Positions 17,998 to 26,300 of a DNA stretch of 64,000 nucleotides are shown here, in pieces. Location of the stretch: the NCBI RefSeq assembly GCF_035440685.1, contig NZ_DAORMW010000008.1. One strand, written 5' to 3'. This stretch comes from Accumulibacter appositus (GTDB taxonomy: Bacteria > Pseudomonadota > Gammaproteobacteria > Burkholderiales > Rhodocyclaceae). The notes under the pieces were generated by a model. It made no database searches. It was given only the letters and a program-made list of their open reading frames with translations, and had not been told where the DNA came from. The position numbers were made by a program, and so were the translations under genes. The first letter of the stretch is position 1. The number at the start of each line of letters is the position of its first letter.

Positions 17998-18657
17998 ATG
18001 CGTAACGTCTTCCTCAGCTATGCCACCAAGGATCACTACTTCGCCGATCTCGCCGAGATCAAGCTGGCCGAAGCGGGCATCGTTCTCTGGCGCGATCGTA
18101 GTCAGTTGCGCGCGGGTGCCGACTGGCAAAGCGGCATCGAACGCGGCATCGCCGACTGCTTTGCGGTCCTGATCGCGCTCAGCGCCAACTCGGCCGAGTC
18201 TTCGTACGTGACCTATGAGTGGGCCTATGCGCTCGGTAACGGCAAGACGGTGATCCCGATGAAGCTCAGCGAGTGCCTCATTCACCCGCGGCTGCAGACC
18301 ATCCAGCACCTCGACTTTTCGGTTCCGGGGGCGCTGCCCTGGGAGTCGCTGGTGGCGCGGATCCGCGAGGTCGAGATTGGCGATGGCGGCGAGGAAGGTG
18401 ATGGCGGTAACGAGCCGGCGCGGGACTCCGAAGCAGCAGCGGTGGCTGTCGATCCCGACGCGGTCCATGTCAAGGCGATCCTTGCCTATCTGAACCAGCG
18501 TGGCTACCAGATGGCCAGCTTCGAAAGGCTGCGCACGCGCCTGGAAACGAAGCTCTCCGACGAGCAGTTCACGCGCATCATCGACAAGCATCGCAGCATT
18601 TTCCGGCGGGCGACGCTGAAGGGTGGCAGGCCCGGCCTGGCGAAGCTGGTCCCCTGA
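17998..18657 (+). CDS. Stand-alone TIR-domain protein with C-terminal helical/winged-helix segment
   Basis: A 219-residue protein. Residues 1-135 form a TIR domain: box 1 is FLSYATKD (5-12), the BB-loop region is WRDRSQLRAGADW (31-43), and the alpha-C helix SAESSYVTYEWAYAL holds Glu74 at the position of the catalytic glutamate of TIR NAD hydrolases. Residues 136-155 are an acidic Gly/Glu linker; 157-219 look like a small winged-helix-like module (ILAYLNQRGYQMASFERLR...). The start at 17998 follows GGAG. It sits alone 229 bases after ureG without a recognisable Thoeris, SAVED or prokaryotic Argonaute partner. An NADase or signalling role is inference from the family. Confidence 0.82.
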   Translation: MRNVFLSYATKDHYFADLAEIKLAEAGIVLWRDRSQLRAGADWQSGIERGIADCFAVLIALSANSAESSYVTYEWAYALGNGKTVIPMKLSECLIHPRLQTIQHLDFSVPGALPWESLVARIREVEIGDGGEEGDGGNEPARDSEAAAVAVDPDAVHVKAILAYLNQRGYQMASFERLRTRLETKLSDEQFTRIIDKHRSIFRRATLKGGRPGLAKLVP

Positions 18658-18835
18658 TGGACGGCGCCGCTATCGCTATCGTCGCTCTCGCTTGACAAGC
18701 GCTGCTTGCACTTTCATTCTTGACTAAGTTGTCACGTTTCAGCGGCCTGTTGGTCGTCACGCGAATGGGCGGGCGCCGCTTGTCTGACCCCGACGAGGAT
18801 GCTCACCTGAAAGGCGCACGACAGGAGGAAACGAA

Positions 18836-19861
18836 TTGACACTGCTGTGCCGCTACGCTGCCGCCCTATTTGTCGCCTACCTGGCGTTCCCGGTTTCCGC
18901 CGAGACGAAGTGGGATATGCCGACACCCTATCCGGTGAGCAACTTTCACACCGAAAACATCGCAAGGTTCGCCAGCGAAGTGGCTACGTTAACGGGCGGC
19001 CAGCTGCAAATCACGGTGCACGCCAACGGCGCGCTGTACAGGGCCAACGAAATCAAGCGCGCGGTGCGGGGCGGGCAGGCGCAGATCGGCGAGATCATCA
19101 TTTCCGGCGCGGCCAACGAGGACCCGCTGTTCGCTCTCGACACAATTCCCTTCCTCGCCAGCAGCTATTCCGAAGCGCAGGCCCTGTGGCAGGCCTCGCG
19201 TAGCAAGGTCGAGGAGCGCTTCGCCAGGCAGGGGCTGAAAGTGCTTTTCTCGGTGCCGTGGCCGCCGCAGGGTATCTACGCCAAGGTGGCGCTGAATTCG
19301 CTGGCCGACGTGAAAGGCATGAAGATTCGCTCGTACAGCCCGACGGTGGCGCGCATGATCGAATTGATGGGCGCGCAGCCAGTGACCGTGCAGGCGGCGG
19401 ACCTCAGCCAGGCGCTGGCCACTGGCGTGGTGTCGGCGAATGTCACCTCGGCTTCGACGGGCTACGATGCGCAGAGCTGGGAGCAGTTGAGCTACTACTT
19501 CGACGTGCAGGCCTGGCTTCCAAAGAACGTGGTGATCGTTAACCAGCAGCAGTTCGATGGCCTAGACAGGCCGAACCGCGAGGCGCTGCTGAAGGCGGCG
19601 GCAGCCGCCGAGCTGCGCGGCTGGAAGACCTCCGAGGAAAAGACCCAGTGGTACGTCGAGCAGTTGAAGGCGAAAAAGATGAAAGTATTGCCGGCTGCAG
19701 CGGAATTGCAGAAGGCTCTGCTCGGCATCGGCGAGCGAATGACCAGGGAATGGCTTGTGCAGGCCGGGGCGGATGGTCAGCAGGTCTACGACGCCTATCG
19801 CCAGGCGGTCAAGAAGTCGTTCAGCAATGCCTGCGCCTGCGCAGCTCGCCTGTGGTGGTGA
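18836..19861 (+). CDS. TRAP transporter substrate-binding protein, DctP family (orphan)
   Basis: A 341-residue periplasmic protein. A 23-residue signal peptide (cleavage probably after PVSA) is followed by the DctP fold: FHTENIARFASEVATLTGGQ, a GALYRANEIKRAVRGGQAQIG stretch, LDTIPFLASSY, and KIRSYSPTVARMIELMGAQP containing the arginine that normally binds the ligand carboxylate. The TTG start is supported by AGGAGG eight bases upstream. No DctQ or DctM membrane genes are adjacent, so it either works with a permease elsewhere or as a sensor. A weak TTGACA (18692-18697) may mark its promoter. It converges with cheR at 37 bases. Confidence 0.9.
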   Translation: MTLLCRYAAALFVAYLAFPVSAETKWDMPTPYPVSNFHTENIARFASEVATLTGGQLQITVHANGALYRANEIKRAVRGGQAQIGEIIISGAANEDPLFALDTIPFLASSYSEAQALWQASRSKVEERFARQGLKVLFSVPWPPQGIYAKVALNSLADVKGMKIRSYSPTVARMIELMGAQPVTVQAADLSQALATGVVSANVTSASTGYDAQSWEQLSYYFDVQAWLPKNVVIVNQQQFDGLDRPNREALLKAAAAAELRGWKTSEEKTQWYVEQLKAKKMKVLPAAAELQKALLGIGERMTREWLVQAGADGQQVYDAYRQAVKKSFSNACACAARLWW

Positions 19862-19898
19862 CCCATGCCACGGCTTGCACGCCGCTCGTTCTGCACAC

Positions 19899-20711
19899 TT
19901 ACTCCGGCTTGCGGTAGATCGTCGGTTTGACCACCGACAGCTGGTCGGTGATGCCGTTCAGCGATTCGGAATGGCCGACGATGAAGTAGCCGCCCGGGAG
20001 CAGTCTTGGCAGCAGATTGGCAACCACCTTGCGCTTGGTCTCGGCATCGAAATAGATCATGACGTTGCGCACGAAAATGACATCGAAGCTGCCGACCGCC
20101 GGGCTGATCGGCTGCGTCAGATTGACCTGTGCGAAGCGCACCTGCTGGCGGATTTGGGGCGCGATCTGGAAAGTCCCGTGGCTGCCTCGCTCGCCGGGTA
20201 GGCAGTATTTGCGTCGGCAGGCTTCCGGGATGCCTTCATTGCGGTTGAGCGGGTAGCTGGCGGTGCGCGCCCTGGTCAGCACCTGCGTGCTGATATCCGA
20301 CCCGAAAACCTCCCACACGGTGTTTGGAAGCGCTTCAGCGAGCACCATGGCCACGCTGTAGGCCTCTTCGCCGCTGGAACTGGCGGCGCTCCAGACGCGA
20401 AAGCTCCGGCTCGGGCGGCGGCTGCCGAGCACTTCGTCGCGCAGGAAGTCGAAGTGTCGCGATTCGCGGAAGAAGTAGGTCTCGTTGGTGGTCAGCAGAT
20501 CGACCATTGTCTGCTGCTCGTCCGGGTGCTGGCCGCTGCTGAGCAAGCGATAGTAGTCGCCGAAACTGGCGAGTTGGCGTTCCCGGAGACGGCGCTGCAA
20601 GCGGCCAACGAGGAGAACCTTCTTGCTATCCGCGAGATTGATGCCGGCAATCCTGTAGATCAGCCGCTGGAAAAGAGCAAATTCCTGGTCGGTGATCGGC
20701 GCGTGCTCCAT
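19899..20711 (-). CDS. cheR: CheR-type chemoreceptor glutamate methyltransferase
   Basis: A 270-residue S-adenosylmethionine-dependent protein methyltransferase. The N-terminal helical domain (EFALFQRLIYRIAGINLADSK) is followed by DLLTTNETYFFRESRHFDFL, the SAM-binding VWSAASSSGEEAYSVAMVL (family form WSAxCSxGEEPYS), GSDISTQVLTRAR, and FDVIFVRNVMIYFD. It methylates receptors in chemotaxis or chemotaxis-like systems. The start at 20711 has GAGG at the right distance; an in-frame extension to 20930 is less likely. No other chemotaxis gene is in the window, so its array is elsewhere; it is divergent from the exopolysaccharide locus. Confidence 0.93.
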   Translation of the reverse strand: MEHAPITDQEFALFQRLIYRIAGINLADSKKVLLVGRLQRRLRERQLASFGDYYRLLSSGQHPDEQQTMVDLLTTNETYFFRESRHFDFLRDEVLGSRRPSRSFRVWSAASSSGEEAYSVAMVLAEALPNTVWEVFGSDISTQVLTRARTASYPLNRNEGIPEACRRKYCLPGERGSHGTFQIAPQIRQQVRFAQVNLTQPISPAVGSFDVIFVRNVMIYFDAETKRKVVANLLPRLLPGGYFIVGHSESLNGITDQLSVVKPTIYRKPE

Positions 20712-21359
20712 CAGTACCTCGCTAAGCTCGTGCTGCGAGGCGGCTGCGTCGCCTGTCTCGCTGATTCTTTGTTCCTCTGGTGGCGAGCGCTGGCATGCTG
20801 GCCGTGCGGACGCTTCTCGCCAAGCCGGGGGCTGGTCGGGCTCGTCAGCGTCAATGCTCCTCCATGACGGGGCTTGTCGCAAGCACATGCGCTTCCACAT
20901 GGCCTCTGTCTGGGCGCGGTACGAGCGCAAACGGTGTGTTGTTGAATAACTAAATCAATAGGTTATATAATTTTTCATGTTTTTGTGGGGGATGGAGCTA
21001 AAGAAATGCCGTGAAACGTGCGTTATTCCTCTTATTGGGCGCGCTGAAGCAAGTATTCTCCTTGCATCGACAGTGGCTTTGCGAAGACCAACAGCTTGAG
21101 CGCTGGCGAAGCTCAGGAACCGCTGGCGGTTGCAGTCATGATTGCTGCGGGCACGGGGTGGCAGTAGTGCGTGCCTAGTCACCGAGCCGCTGTGGCAGGC
21201 GCTGAACTATAGGTAACAGGCAGTACTGGCCGGGCACGAGGTTTCGTCGCCCGGGACAATTCAACTATACTGTGGCGCGCTTTACGATACCCGTCAGCGC
21301 AATGTCTTGGGGATTTGCCGCATTCCGTTTCCAGGCCGGCGGCTACAAAGGAGAGGGTC
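20712..21359. other. Divergent intergenic region between cheR and the exopolysaccharide locus
   Basis: About 650 bases without a credible gene; the open frames seen are shadows. An AT-rich patch at 20940-20985 carries a rightward promoter candidate. A second -10-like TATACT lies at 21266-21271 without a good -35 box. If the first promoter is used, the leader is about 380 bases long. No known riboswitch (for example a c-di-GMP GEMM fold) was recognised. Confidence 0.4.
20942..20971 (+). promoter_or_regulatory. Putative sigma-70 promoter facing the exopolysaccharide locus
   Basis: TTGAAT (20942-20947) and TATAAT (20966-20971) are spaced by 18 bases in a strikingly AT-rich patch. The predicted start is near 20978. 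Confidence 0.5.
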
Positions 21360-22016
21360 ATGGTTTCACGCTTGCATCATGTCGTCGGCGCTGCCTTGCG
21401 CTGGCTTGTGTTGGGCGCCGCCGGCGCACTTGCCGTTGGCTGCGCTTCGTCCGACTTTCCGCCAGCTCCGGAGCTGGCCGCTTCACCGGATTATCGCTAC
21501 CTCATCGGGCCTGGCGACACGGTGAATATTATTGTCTGGCGCAACCCCGAGCTTTCCTTGTCGGTTCCGGTGCGTCCCGACGGGCTGATAGCTGGTCCCT
21601 TGATCGAGGATATGCCGGCGATGGGCAAGACGCCGACGATGCTGGCGCGTGATATGGAGAAAGCGCTTGGCGTTTTCATTCGCGATCCCGTGGTGACGGT
21701 CGTGGTGACCAGTTTTGTCGGCAGCCAGAGCGAGCAGATCCGGGTTGTCGGGGAAGCGTCGAAGCCGCAGGCCCTCCCGTATCGCCAGAAGATGACGCTG
21801 CTCGACGTGATGATTGCAGTCGGCGGCTTGACCGATTTTGCTGATGGCAACGGCGCGACTCTGCTGCGCGTGTCCGACGACACCAAGGAATACAGCAAGG
21901 AAAACAGCAAGCAATACAGCGTTCGCTTGTACGACCTGATTCGCCGAGGCGACGTTTCGGCCAACGTGGACATGAAGCCAGGTGACGTGCTGATCATTCC
22001 CCAGAGCTGGTTCTGA
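21360..22016 (+). CDS. XrtA-associated polysaccharide export lipoprotein (Wza-like)
   Basis: A 218-residue outer-membrane export protein. The signal segment ends at AVGCASS, giving lipobox Cys28. It contains a polysaccharide biosynthesis/export domain (YLIGPGDTVNIIVWRNPELS and VRPDGLIAGPLIEDMPAMGKT) and a SLBB-like domain (IRVVGEASKPQALPY, LLDVMIAVGGLTDFA). It is the typical first gene of exosortase A exopolysaccharide loci. GGAGAGGG before the ATG at 21360 supports this start. It probably forms the outer-membrane channel with the barrel protein at 24687. A 101-base spacer separates it from the chain-length gene. Confidence 0.92.
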   Translation: MVSRLHHVVGAALRWLVLGAAGALAVGCASSDFPPAPELAASPDYRYLIGPGDTVNIIVWRNPELSLSVPVRPDGLIAGPLIEDMPAMGKTPTMLARDMEKALGVFIRDPVVTVVVTSFVGSQSEQIRVVGEASKPQALPYRQKMTLLDVMIAVGGLTDFADGNGATLLRVSDDTKEYSKENSKQYSVRLYDLIRRGDVSANVDMKPGDVLIIPQSWF

Positions 22017-22117
22017 CCATTCTCGGGTGTCCGCTTGGCCAGTTTTCCTCCCGCTGTTGGTGACTTGCGTCATCGCGCCGACCCTTCTCAAACCAATACC
22101 GATAGAGTCTGAATCCG

Positions 22118-23680
22118 ATGGATGAACTGCTTCGACAAGCGACAACGATATTGCGCGGCATGTGGAAGCGTCGTTGGCTGGGGATCATCGTCGCCTGGAT
22201 TGTTGCTTTGGCGAGTGTGGCGGCGGTGCTGGCGATCCCTGACAAATACGAAGCCTCGGCGCGAATCTTTGTCGATACCCAGTCGATCCTGCGGCCGCTG
22301 ATGTCCGGGTTGGTTACACAACCCAATATCGACCAGCAGGTGATGATGTTGAGCCGCACGCTGATCACCCGGCCCAATGTGGAAAAGCTGATCCGTATGG
22401 CGGACCTCGACCTCGGAGTCCAGTCCAAGGCCGACCGCGATGCCTTGGCCGAGAACCTGATGTCGTCGCTCAAGATCGTCAATACCTCGCGCGACAATAT
22501 CTACACCATCAACTATCGCGACACGCAGCCCGAGCATGCGAAGCGAGTGGTGCAATCCTTGGTCTCGATCTTTGTCGAATCCAACCTCGGTGACGCGCGT
22601 AAGGACTCGGAATCGGCGCGCAGATTCATCGACGAACAAATCACCACCTACGAGAAAAAGCTCGAAGAGGCTGAGGCCAGGCTGAAGGAGTTCAAGTTGC
22701 GCAACCTGGCAACGCAGAGCGTCGAGGGCAAGGACCATTTCACTCAAATGAGCGAAGCGGGCGCCCTTCTCGAGACCAGCAAGCTCGCCTTGCGCGAGGC
22801 CGAGCAGTCACATGAAGCGCTCAAGCGCCATATGCTCGGCGAGGAGCCGTCACTCTTGTCGGCGCCGCCGCGTGAAGAACACGTTGCGGGCGTGTCGATC
22901 CCTGAGATCGATAGCCGACTCGATGTCATGCAGCGCAATCTCGACGCCATGCTGCAGCGGTTTACGGAACAGCATCCGGATGTGCGCAGTACCCGTCGTC
23001 TGATCAAGGATCTCGAAGAGCAGAAGCGTGAAGAGGTCAAGGCCCGGCGGCTGGCAGCAGCCGCGAATCCCACGGCGCCGATGTCGACCAATCCGGTGCA
23101 CCAGCAACTGGCAATTTCCGTATCCGAGGCCGAGGCGAACATTGCCGCCCTGCAGACCCGTGTTGCCGAATACCAGCAGCGCTACGACGTGCTGCAAGAG
23201 GCGGTCAAGTTGATGCCGCAGATCGAGGCTGAGTTTGCCCAGCTCAACCGTGACTACGAGATCAACAAGAAGAATTACGAGCAACTGGTTCAGCGCCGCG
23301 AATCGGCCAACATGGGTAGCGAAATCAACAACAGCGTTGGCGTTGATTTCCGGCTGATCGATCCGCCGCGCGTCTCGCCGCAACCGGTGGCACCGAACCG
23401 TACCATTTTCCTGCCACTGACCTTGCTTCTTGCCCTCGGCGCTGGGGTCGCGGTGACCTTTGCTGCCAGTCAGGTTAGGCCGGTGTTCTTCGATTCGCGC
23501 GCCTTGCGGGAAGTCTGCAGCCTGCCGCTTCTGGGGACCGTGTCGAGGCTCACCAATGACGCGACGAAGCGTGGTGAGCGCCGCGACCTGATCCGCTTTG
23601 CCGCCGCTTGTACCTCGCTGATCGGTGCCTACGGTGCGGGGCTGCTTGCCTTGTTCCTTTTTTCCGTCCGTACTGCCTGA
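22118..23680 (+). CDS. XrtA-system chain-length determinant (Wzz/GumC-like)
   Basis: A 520-residue inner-membrane protein with two terminal membrane helices (about residues 20-40 and 425-445, plus a closing hydrophobic end). The N-terminal Wzz domain contains YEASARIFVDTQSILRPLM; the centre is a long coiled-coil region (EQITTYEKKLEEAEARLKEF and later helices to about residue 395). It controls chain length and forms the platform for the tyrosine autokinase encoded next. The kinase is a separate protein here, as is usual in XrtA loci. Start ATG at 22118; the next gene begins nine bases after the stop. Confidence 0.93.
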   Translation: MDELLRQATTILRGMWKRRWLGIIVAWIVALASVAAVLAIPDKYEASARIFVDTQSILRPLMSGLVTQPNIDQQVMMLSRTLITRPNVEKLIRMADLDLGVQSKADRDALAENLMSSLKIVNTSRDNIYTINYRDTQPEHAKRVVQSLVSIFVESNLGDARKDSESARRFIDEQITTYEKKLEEAEARLKEFKLRNLATQSVEGKDHFTQMSEAGALLETSKLALREAEQSHEALKRHMLGEEPSLLSAPPREEHVAGVSIPEIDSRLDVMQRNLDAMLQRFTEQHPDVRSTRRLIKDLEEQKREEVKARRLAAAANPTAPMSTNPVHQQLAISVSEAEANIAALQTRVAEYQQRYDVLQEAVKLMPQIEAEFAQLNRDYEINKKNYEQLVQRRESANMGSEINNSVGVDFRLIDPPRVSPQPVAPNRTIFLPLTLLLALGAGVAVTFAASQVRPVFFDSRALREVCSLPLLGTVSRLTNDATKRGERRDLIRFAAACTSLIGAYGAGLLALFLFSVRTA

Positions 23681-23689
23681 GGAAAAGCG

Positions 23690-24706
23690 ATGAGCCTCAT
23701 TGAACAAGCGGCGAAGCGTCTGGCACAGCTGCGCAACGCTGGTGTGGAAACCAGCGACTCTTTCGCTGACGCTGAGCCCTTGCCTCGTGCAGCCAAGGCC
23801 CAGACGGACGTCAAGGCCGAGATTGAGGCTGCGGCCACGCTTGCGGCGGTGGCGCCGCGAGTCGAGGCGGTTGCGGACCTCAAACGTCAGCGTGCCGAGA
23901 TGTCGACAAGCAAGGAACCGGTAGCGAATGCGCCGGTTTCGCGGCGCATCGAGCTTGACCTGAACGCGCTGGCGACCAGCGGCCTGATCAGCCCGGATGC
24001 GCCGCGCTCGCAGATTGCCGATCAGTACCGGGTGATCAAACGGCCCTTGATTGCCAACGCAATGGGTAAGGGTGCTGCGCCGGTCAAGCGCGGCAACCTG
24101 ATCATGATCACGAGCGCGATTTCCGGCGAGGGCAAGAGTTTTTCGGCGATCAATCTGGCGATGAGTATCGCCATGGAGATGGATAACACCGTGATGTTGG
24201 TCGACGCCGATGTTCCGAAGCCTTCGGTGCTCAAGATGCTTGGTTTGCCGCCTTCGCGCGGACTGCTCGACGTGTTGACCGACGACTCGGTCGATCTCTC
24301 GCAGGTGTTGCTGAAGACCAATGTCGAAACACTGACCATCTTGCCGAGCGGGACGCAGCACGCGCGGGCGACCGAGCTTCTGGCCAGTGATGCGATGGTC
24401 AACCTGCTCGAGGAGATGGCCACCCGCTATCCGGATCGGATCATCATTTTTGACTCGCCACCGCTGTTGATGACCACCGAGTCGCGAGTGCTGGCCACCC
24501 ACATGGGGCAGGTGGTGGTGGTCGTGAAGGCGGAAAGTACGGTGCACAGCGACGTCAAGCACGCCTTGGCCGCCATCGAGTCGTGCCCGGTGAAGCTGAT
24601 GCTGCTCAATCAGGGGCGCGGCAGCGGCCAGGATGGTTACGGATACGGCTATGGTTATGGCTACGGTTATGGTTACGGTTATGGTTATGGGTCAGACGGT
24701 GCTTGA
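23690..24706 (+). CDS. XrtA-associated tyrosine autokinase (BY-kinase)
   Basis: A 338-residue bacterial tyrosine kinase. The start MSLIEQAAKRLAQLRNAGVE is characteristic of the XrtA-associated type. Walker A is SAISGEGKS (142-150), Walker A' is VMLVDADVPKPS (168-179) and Walker B is IIIFDSPPLL. The C-terminus is a Gly-Tyr tail of about ten GY units (roughly 311-334), an extreme version of the tyrosine cluster that BY-kinases autophosphorylate. It phosphorylates itself and likely regulates polymer length with the preceding Wzz-like protein. RBS GAGGAAAAGCG precedes ATG. The tail-coding repeat overlaps the possible start of the next gene. Confidence 0.94.
   Translation: MSLIEQAAKRLAQLRNAGVETSDSFADAEPLPRAAKAQTDVKAEIEAAATLAAVAPRVEAVADLKRQRAEMSTSKEPVANAPVSRRIELDLNALATSGLISPDAPRSQIADQYRVIKRPLIANAMGKGAAPVKRGNLIMITSAISGEGKSFSAINLAMSIAMEMDNTVMLVDADVPKPSVLKMLGLPPSRGLLDVLTDDSVDLSQVLLKTNVETLTILPSGTQHARATELLASDAMVNLLEEMATRYPDRIIIFDSPPLLMTTESRVLATHMGQVVVVVKAESTVHSDVKHALAAIESCPVKLMLLNQGRGSGQDGYGYGYGYGYGYGYGYGYGSDGA
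24628..24690 (+). repeat. GGNTAY hexamer repeat coding the Gly-Tyr tail
   Basis: Ten or so tandem variants of GGxTAy (for example GGTTAT, GGCTAC, GGATAC) lie in frame at the 3' end of the kinase gene. The hexamer unit encodes Gly-Tyr and could change copy number by slippage without a frameshift. Confidence 0.85.
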
Positions 24707-26291
24707 GCGCAGCGGGGGTGGTGCGGGTGACCAACCGCGCTTTGCTTCTTTGCGGCGTCATCGCCGCGATGCGGTCGGCGAGGGGCGGCGACGGCGAAGG
24801 AAGTTGAGCGCGCTGCTGCTCGTCCTGGCGGGCACTAGCGCCGCAGTGCAGGCAGGCGACTGGACCATCGTGCCGTCGATTGCGGTAAATGAGACCCTGA
24901 CCAACAACGTCTTTCTTTCTGGCACGGATCCGACCAGTGATTCGGTGACCGGCATCGCGCCAGGTATCTCGATCGATGGCAAAGGCGATCGCGCCAGCCT
25001 GCGCCTGAACTACGTGATTACCCAGTATCTCTATGCGCGGGAGACACAAGAGAACAACCACCAGAGTGCGCTGAGGGCGACTGGAACGCTCGAGGCGATC
25101 GAAGACTGGCTGTTCATCGATGCGACGGGCACTATTTCGCAGCAGTATCTTTCAGCATTCGGTGCCGTTTCGCCCAGCTCCGCCAACGTCGATCGAAACC
25201 GAACCGAGACTTCGAGCTACTCGCTGTCCCCTTACCTCAAGGGCAGGTTGCTGGGCTGGGCCGATTACCGTTTGCGTTACCAGGCGGCAACGACCAGCTC
25301 GCAGTCAAACCTGGCACCGAACCTGGACGTATATACGTGGAGTGGCGGTGTGAACGGGGCCACGCGCTGGAATCACATTACTTGGGCGCTGGATGCGAGC
25401 GACCAGAAGAGCGACTATGAGACGGGTCGAGACTACCAGGCATCAAACTATGGCGTGACCCTTGCGTATCGTTTCAGCCCGCAGTTTCAGGTTTCTCTGA
25501 TTGGTGGGCGTGAATCGAATGACTACGTCAGCCTGGACCAGCAGACGAACTATACGCGCGGTTTCGGTTTTGACTGGACGCCGAGCCAGCGTACCCAGCT
25601 GGCGGCGATCGTCAAGAACCGTTTTTTTGGAACCGGCTGGGATGTCAACTTTAGCCATCGCCGACCGCGTTCGATGATCAGCTTTCGCTCCAGCAAGGAT
25701 GTGTCCTTGCAGCCACCGGGGGTCGGCAACACCGGGCAGGGAAGCAACTACGACAACTTCTATGCGATCATCGCGGCCACCAATCCCGATCTTTCACCCG
25801 CAGAGATCAGCGCACAGACCGCTCAGCTGCTGGTCGATCGCGGCATTCCGGCCGACGGTACGGTGGTCAATGGCTACCTGGACGATCGCCCGAACGTCCA
25901 GAATCTACAGCAGCTCACGGCGGCGCTGATGGGTGCCCGCAACACCGTCACCTTCACTGCGACGCGTAGTGAGCAGCAAGGCCTGAGCCTGCTCAATGGC
26001 TTGACCAATAATTTTTCGACGCAGGGTCGTATCCTGCAGGTTGGCTACGGCCTCATCTGGGCGCATCAGTTGACGGGCTTGTCGTCTCTCTCCATGTCGT
26101 TCAACCAGCAGCGGAGTAGCACTTTCGTCGCCAACTCACCGGAAACCACGACTTCCGGCGGTTATCTGCTGTTCTCGACCCGTTTCAGCCCCAAGACCAC
26201 CGCCAATATCGGCGCCCGCCGGGTTATTTCCAGTGGCGTTACCAGCTACACCGAGAATGCGTTGACTGGCGCACTTTCCCACAGTTTTTGA
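24687..26291 (+). CDS. PEP-CTERM/XrtA-associated outer-membrane beta-barrel (TIGR03016-like)
   Basis: A protein of up to 534 residues; a basic stretch (RRRRRK) is followed by a signal segment (LSALLLVLAGTSAAVQA) and then GDWTIVPSIAVNETLTNNV, and further amphipathic strands rich in aromatic residues. Alternating strands and the end GALSHSF, with terminal Phe, fit an outer-membrane barrel. It is expected to be the export pore for the polysaccharide. The start is uncertain: ATG 24687 lies inside the kinase repeat region and has no ribosome site; TTG 24750 or 24804 would also leave the signal. It overlaps the kinase gene by 20 bases in another frame. Confidence 0.82.
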   Translation: MGQTVLERSGGGAGDQPRFASLRRHRRDAVGEGRRRRRKLSALLLVLAGTSAAVQAGDWTIVPSIAVNETLTNNVFLSGTDPTSDSVTGIAPGISIDGKGDRASLRLNYVITQYLYARETQENNHQSALRATGTLEAIEDWLFIDATGTISQQYLSAFGAVSPSSANVDRNRTETSSYSLSPYLKGRLLGWADYRLRYQAATTSSQSNLAPNLDVYTWSGGVNGATRWNHITWALDASDQKSDYETGRDYQASNYGVTLAYRFSPQFQVSLIGGRESNDYVSLDQQTNYTRGFGFDWTPSQRTQLAAIVKNRFFGTGWDVNFSHRRPRSMISFRSSKDVSLQPPGVGNTGQGSNYDNFYAIIAATNPDLSPAEISAQTAQLLVDRGIPADGTVVNGYLDDRPNVQNLQQLTAALMGARNTVTFTATRSEQQGLSLLNGLTNNFSTQGRILQVGYGLIWAHQLTGLSSLSMSFNQQRSSTFVANSPETTTSGGYLLFSTRFSPKTTANIGARRVISSGVTSYTENALTGALSHSF

Positions 26292-26300
26292 TCGGTCGTC

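Noticed and set aside
20940..21359. c-di-GMP riboswitch upstream of the exopolysaccharide locus
   Set aside because: No GEMM core sequence or tetraloop-receptor pattern could be matched in the leader.
22850..24562. 570-residue open frame on the minus strand under the chain-length and kinase genes
   Set aside because: It is antisense to two well-recognised genes in high-GC DNA, where the opposite frame stays open by codon bias; its composition is Arg/His/Gln-rich and it shows no domain.
24633..24686. Upstream start of the barrel gene (Met/Val-rich MVTDTAMVMATVMV)
   Set aside because: It is the out-of-frame reading of the Gly-Tyr repeat and not a signal sequence; a later start was used.
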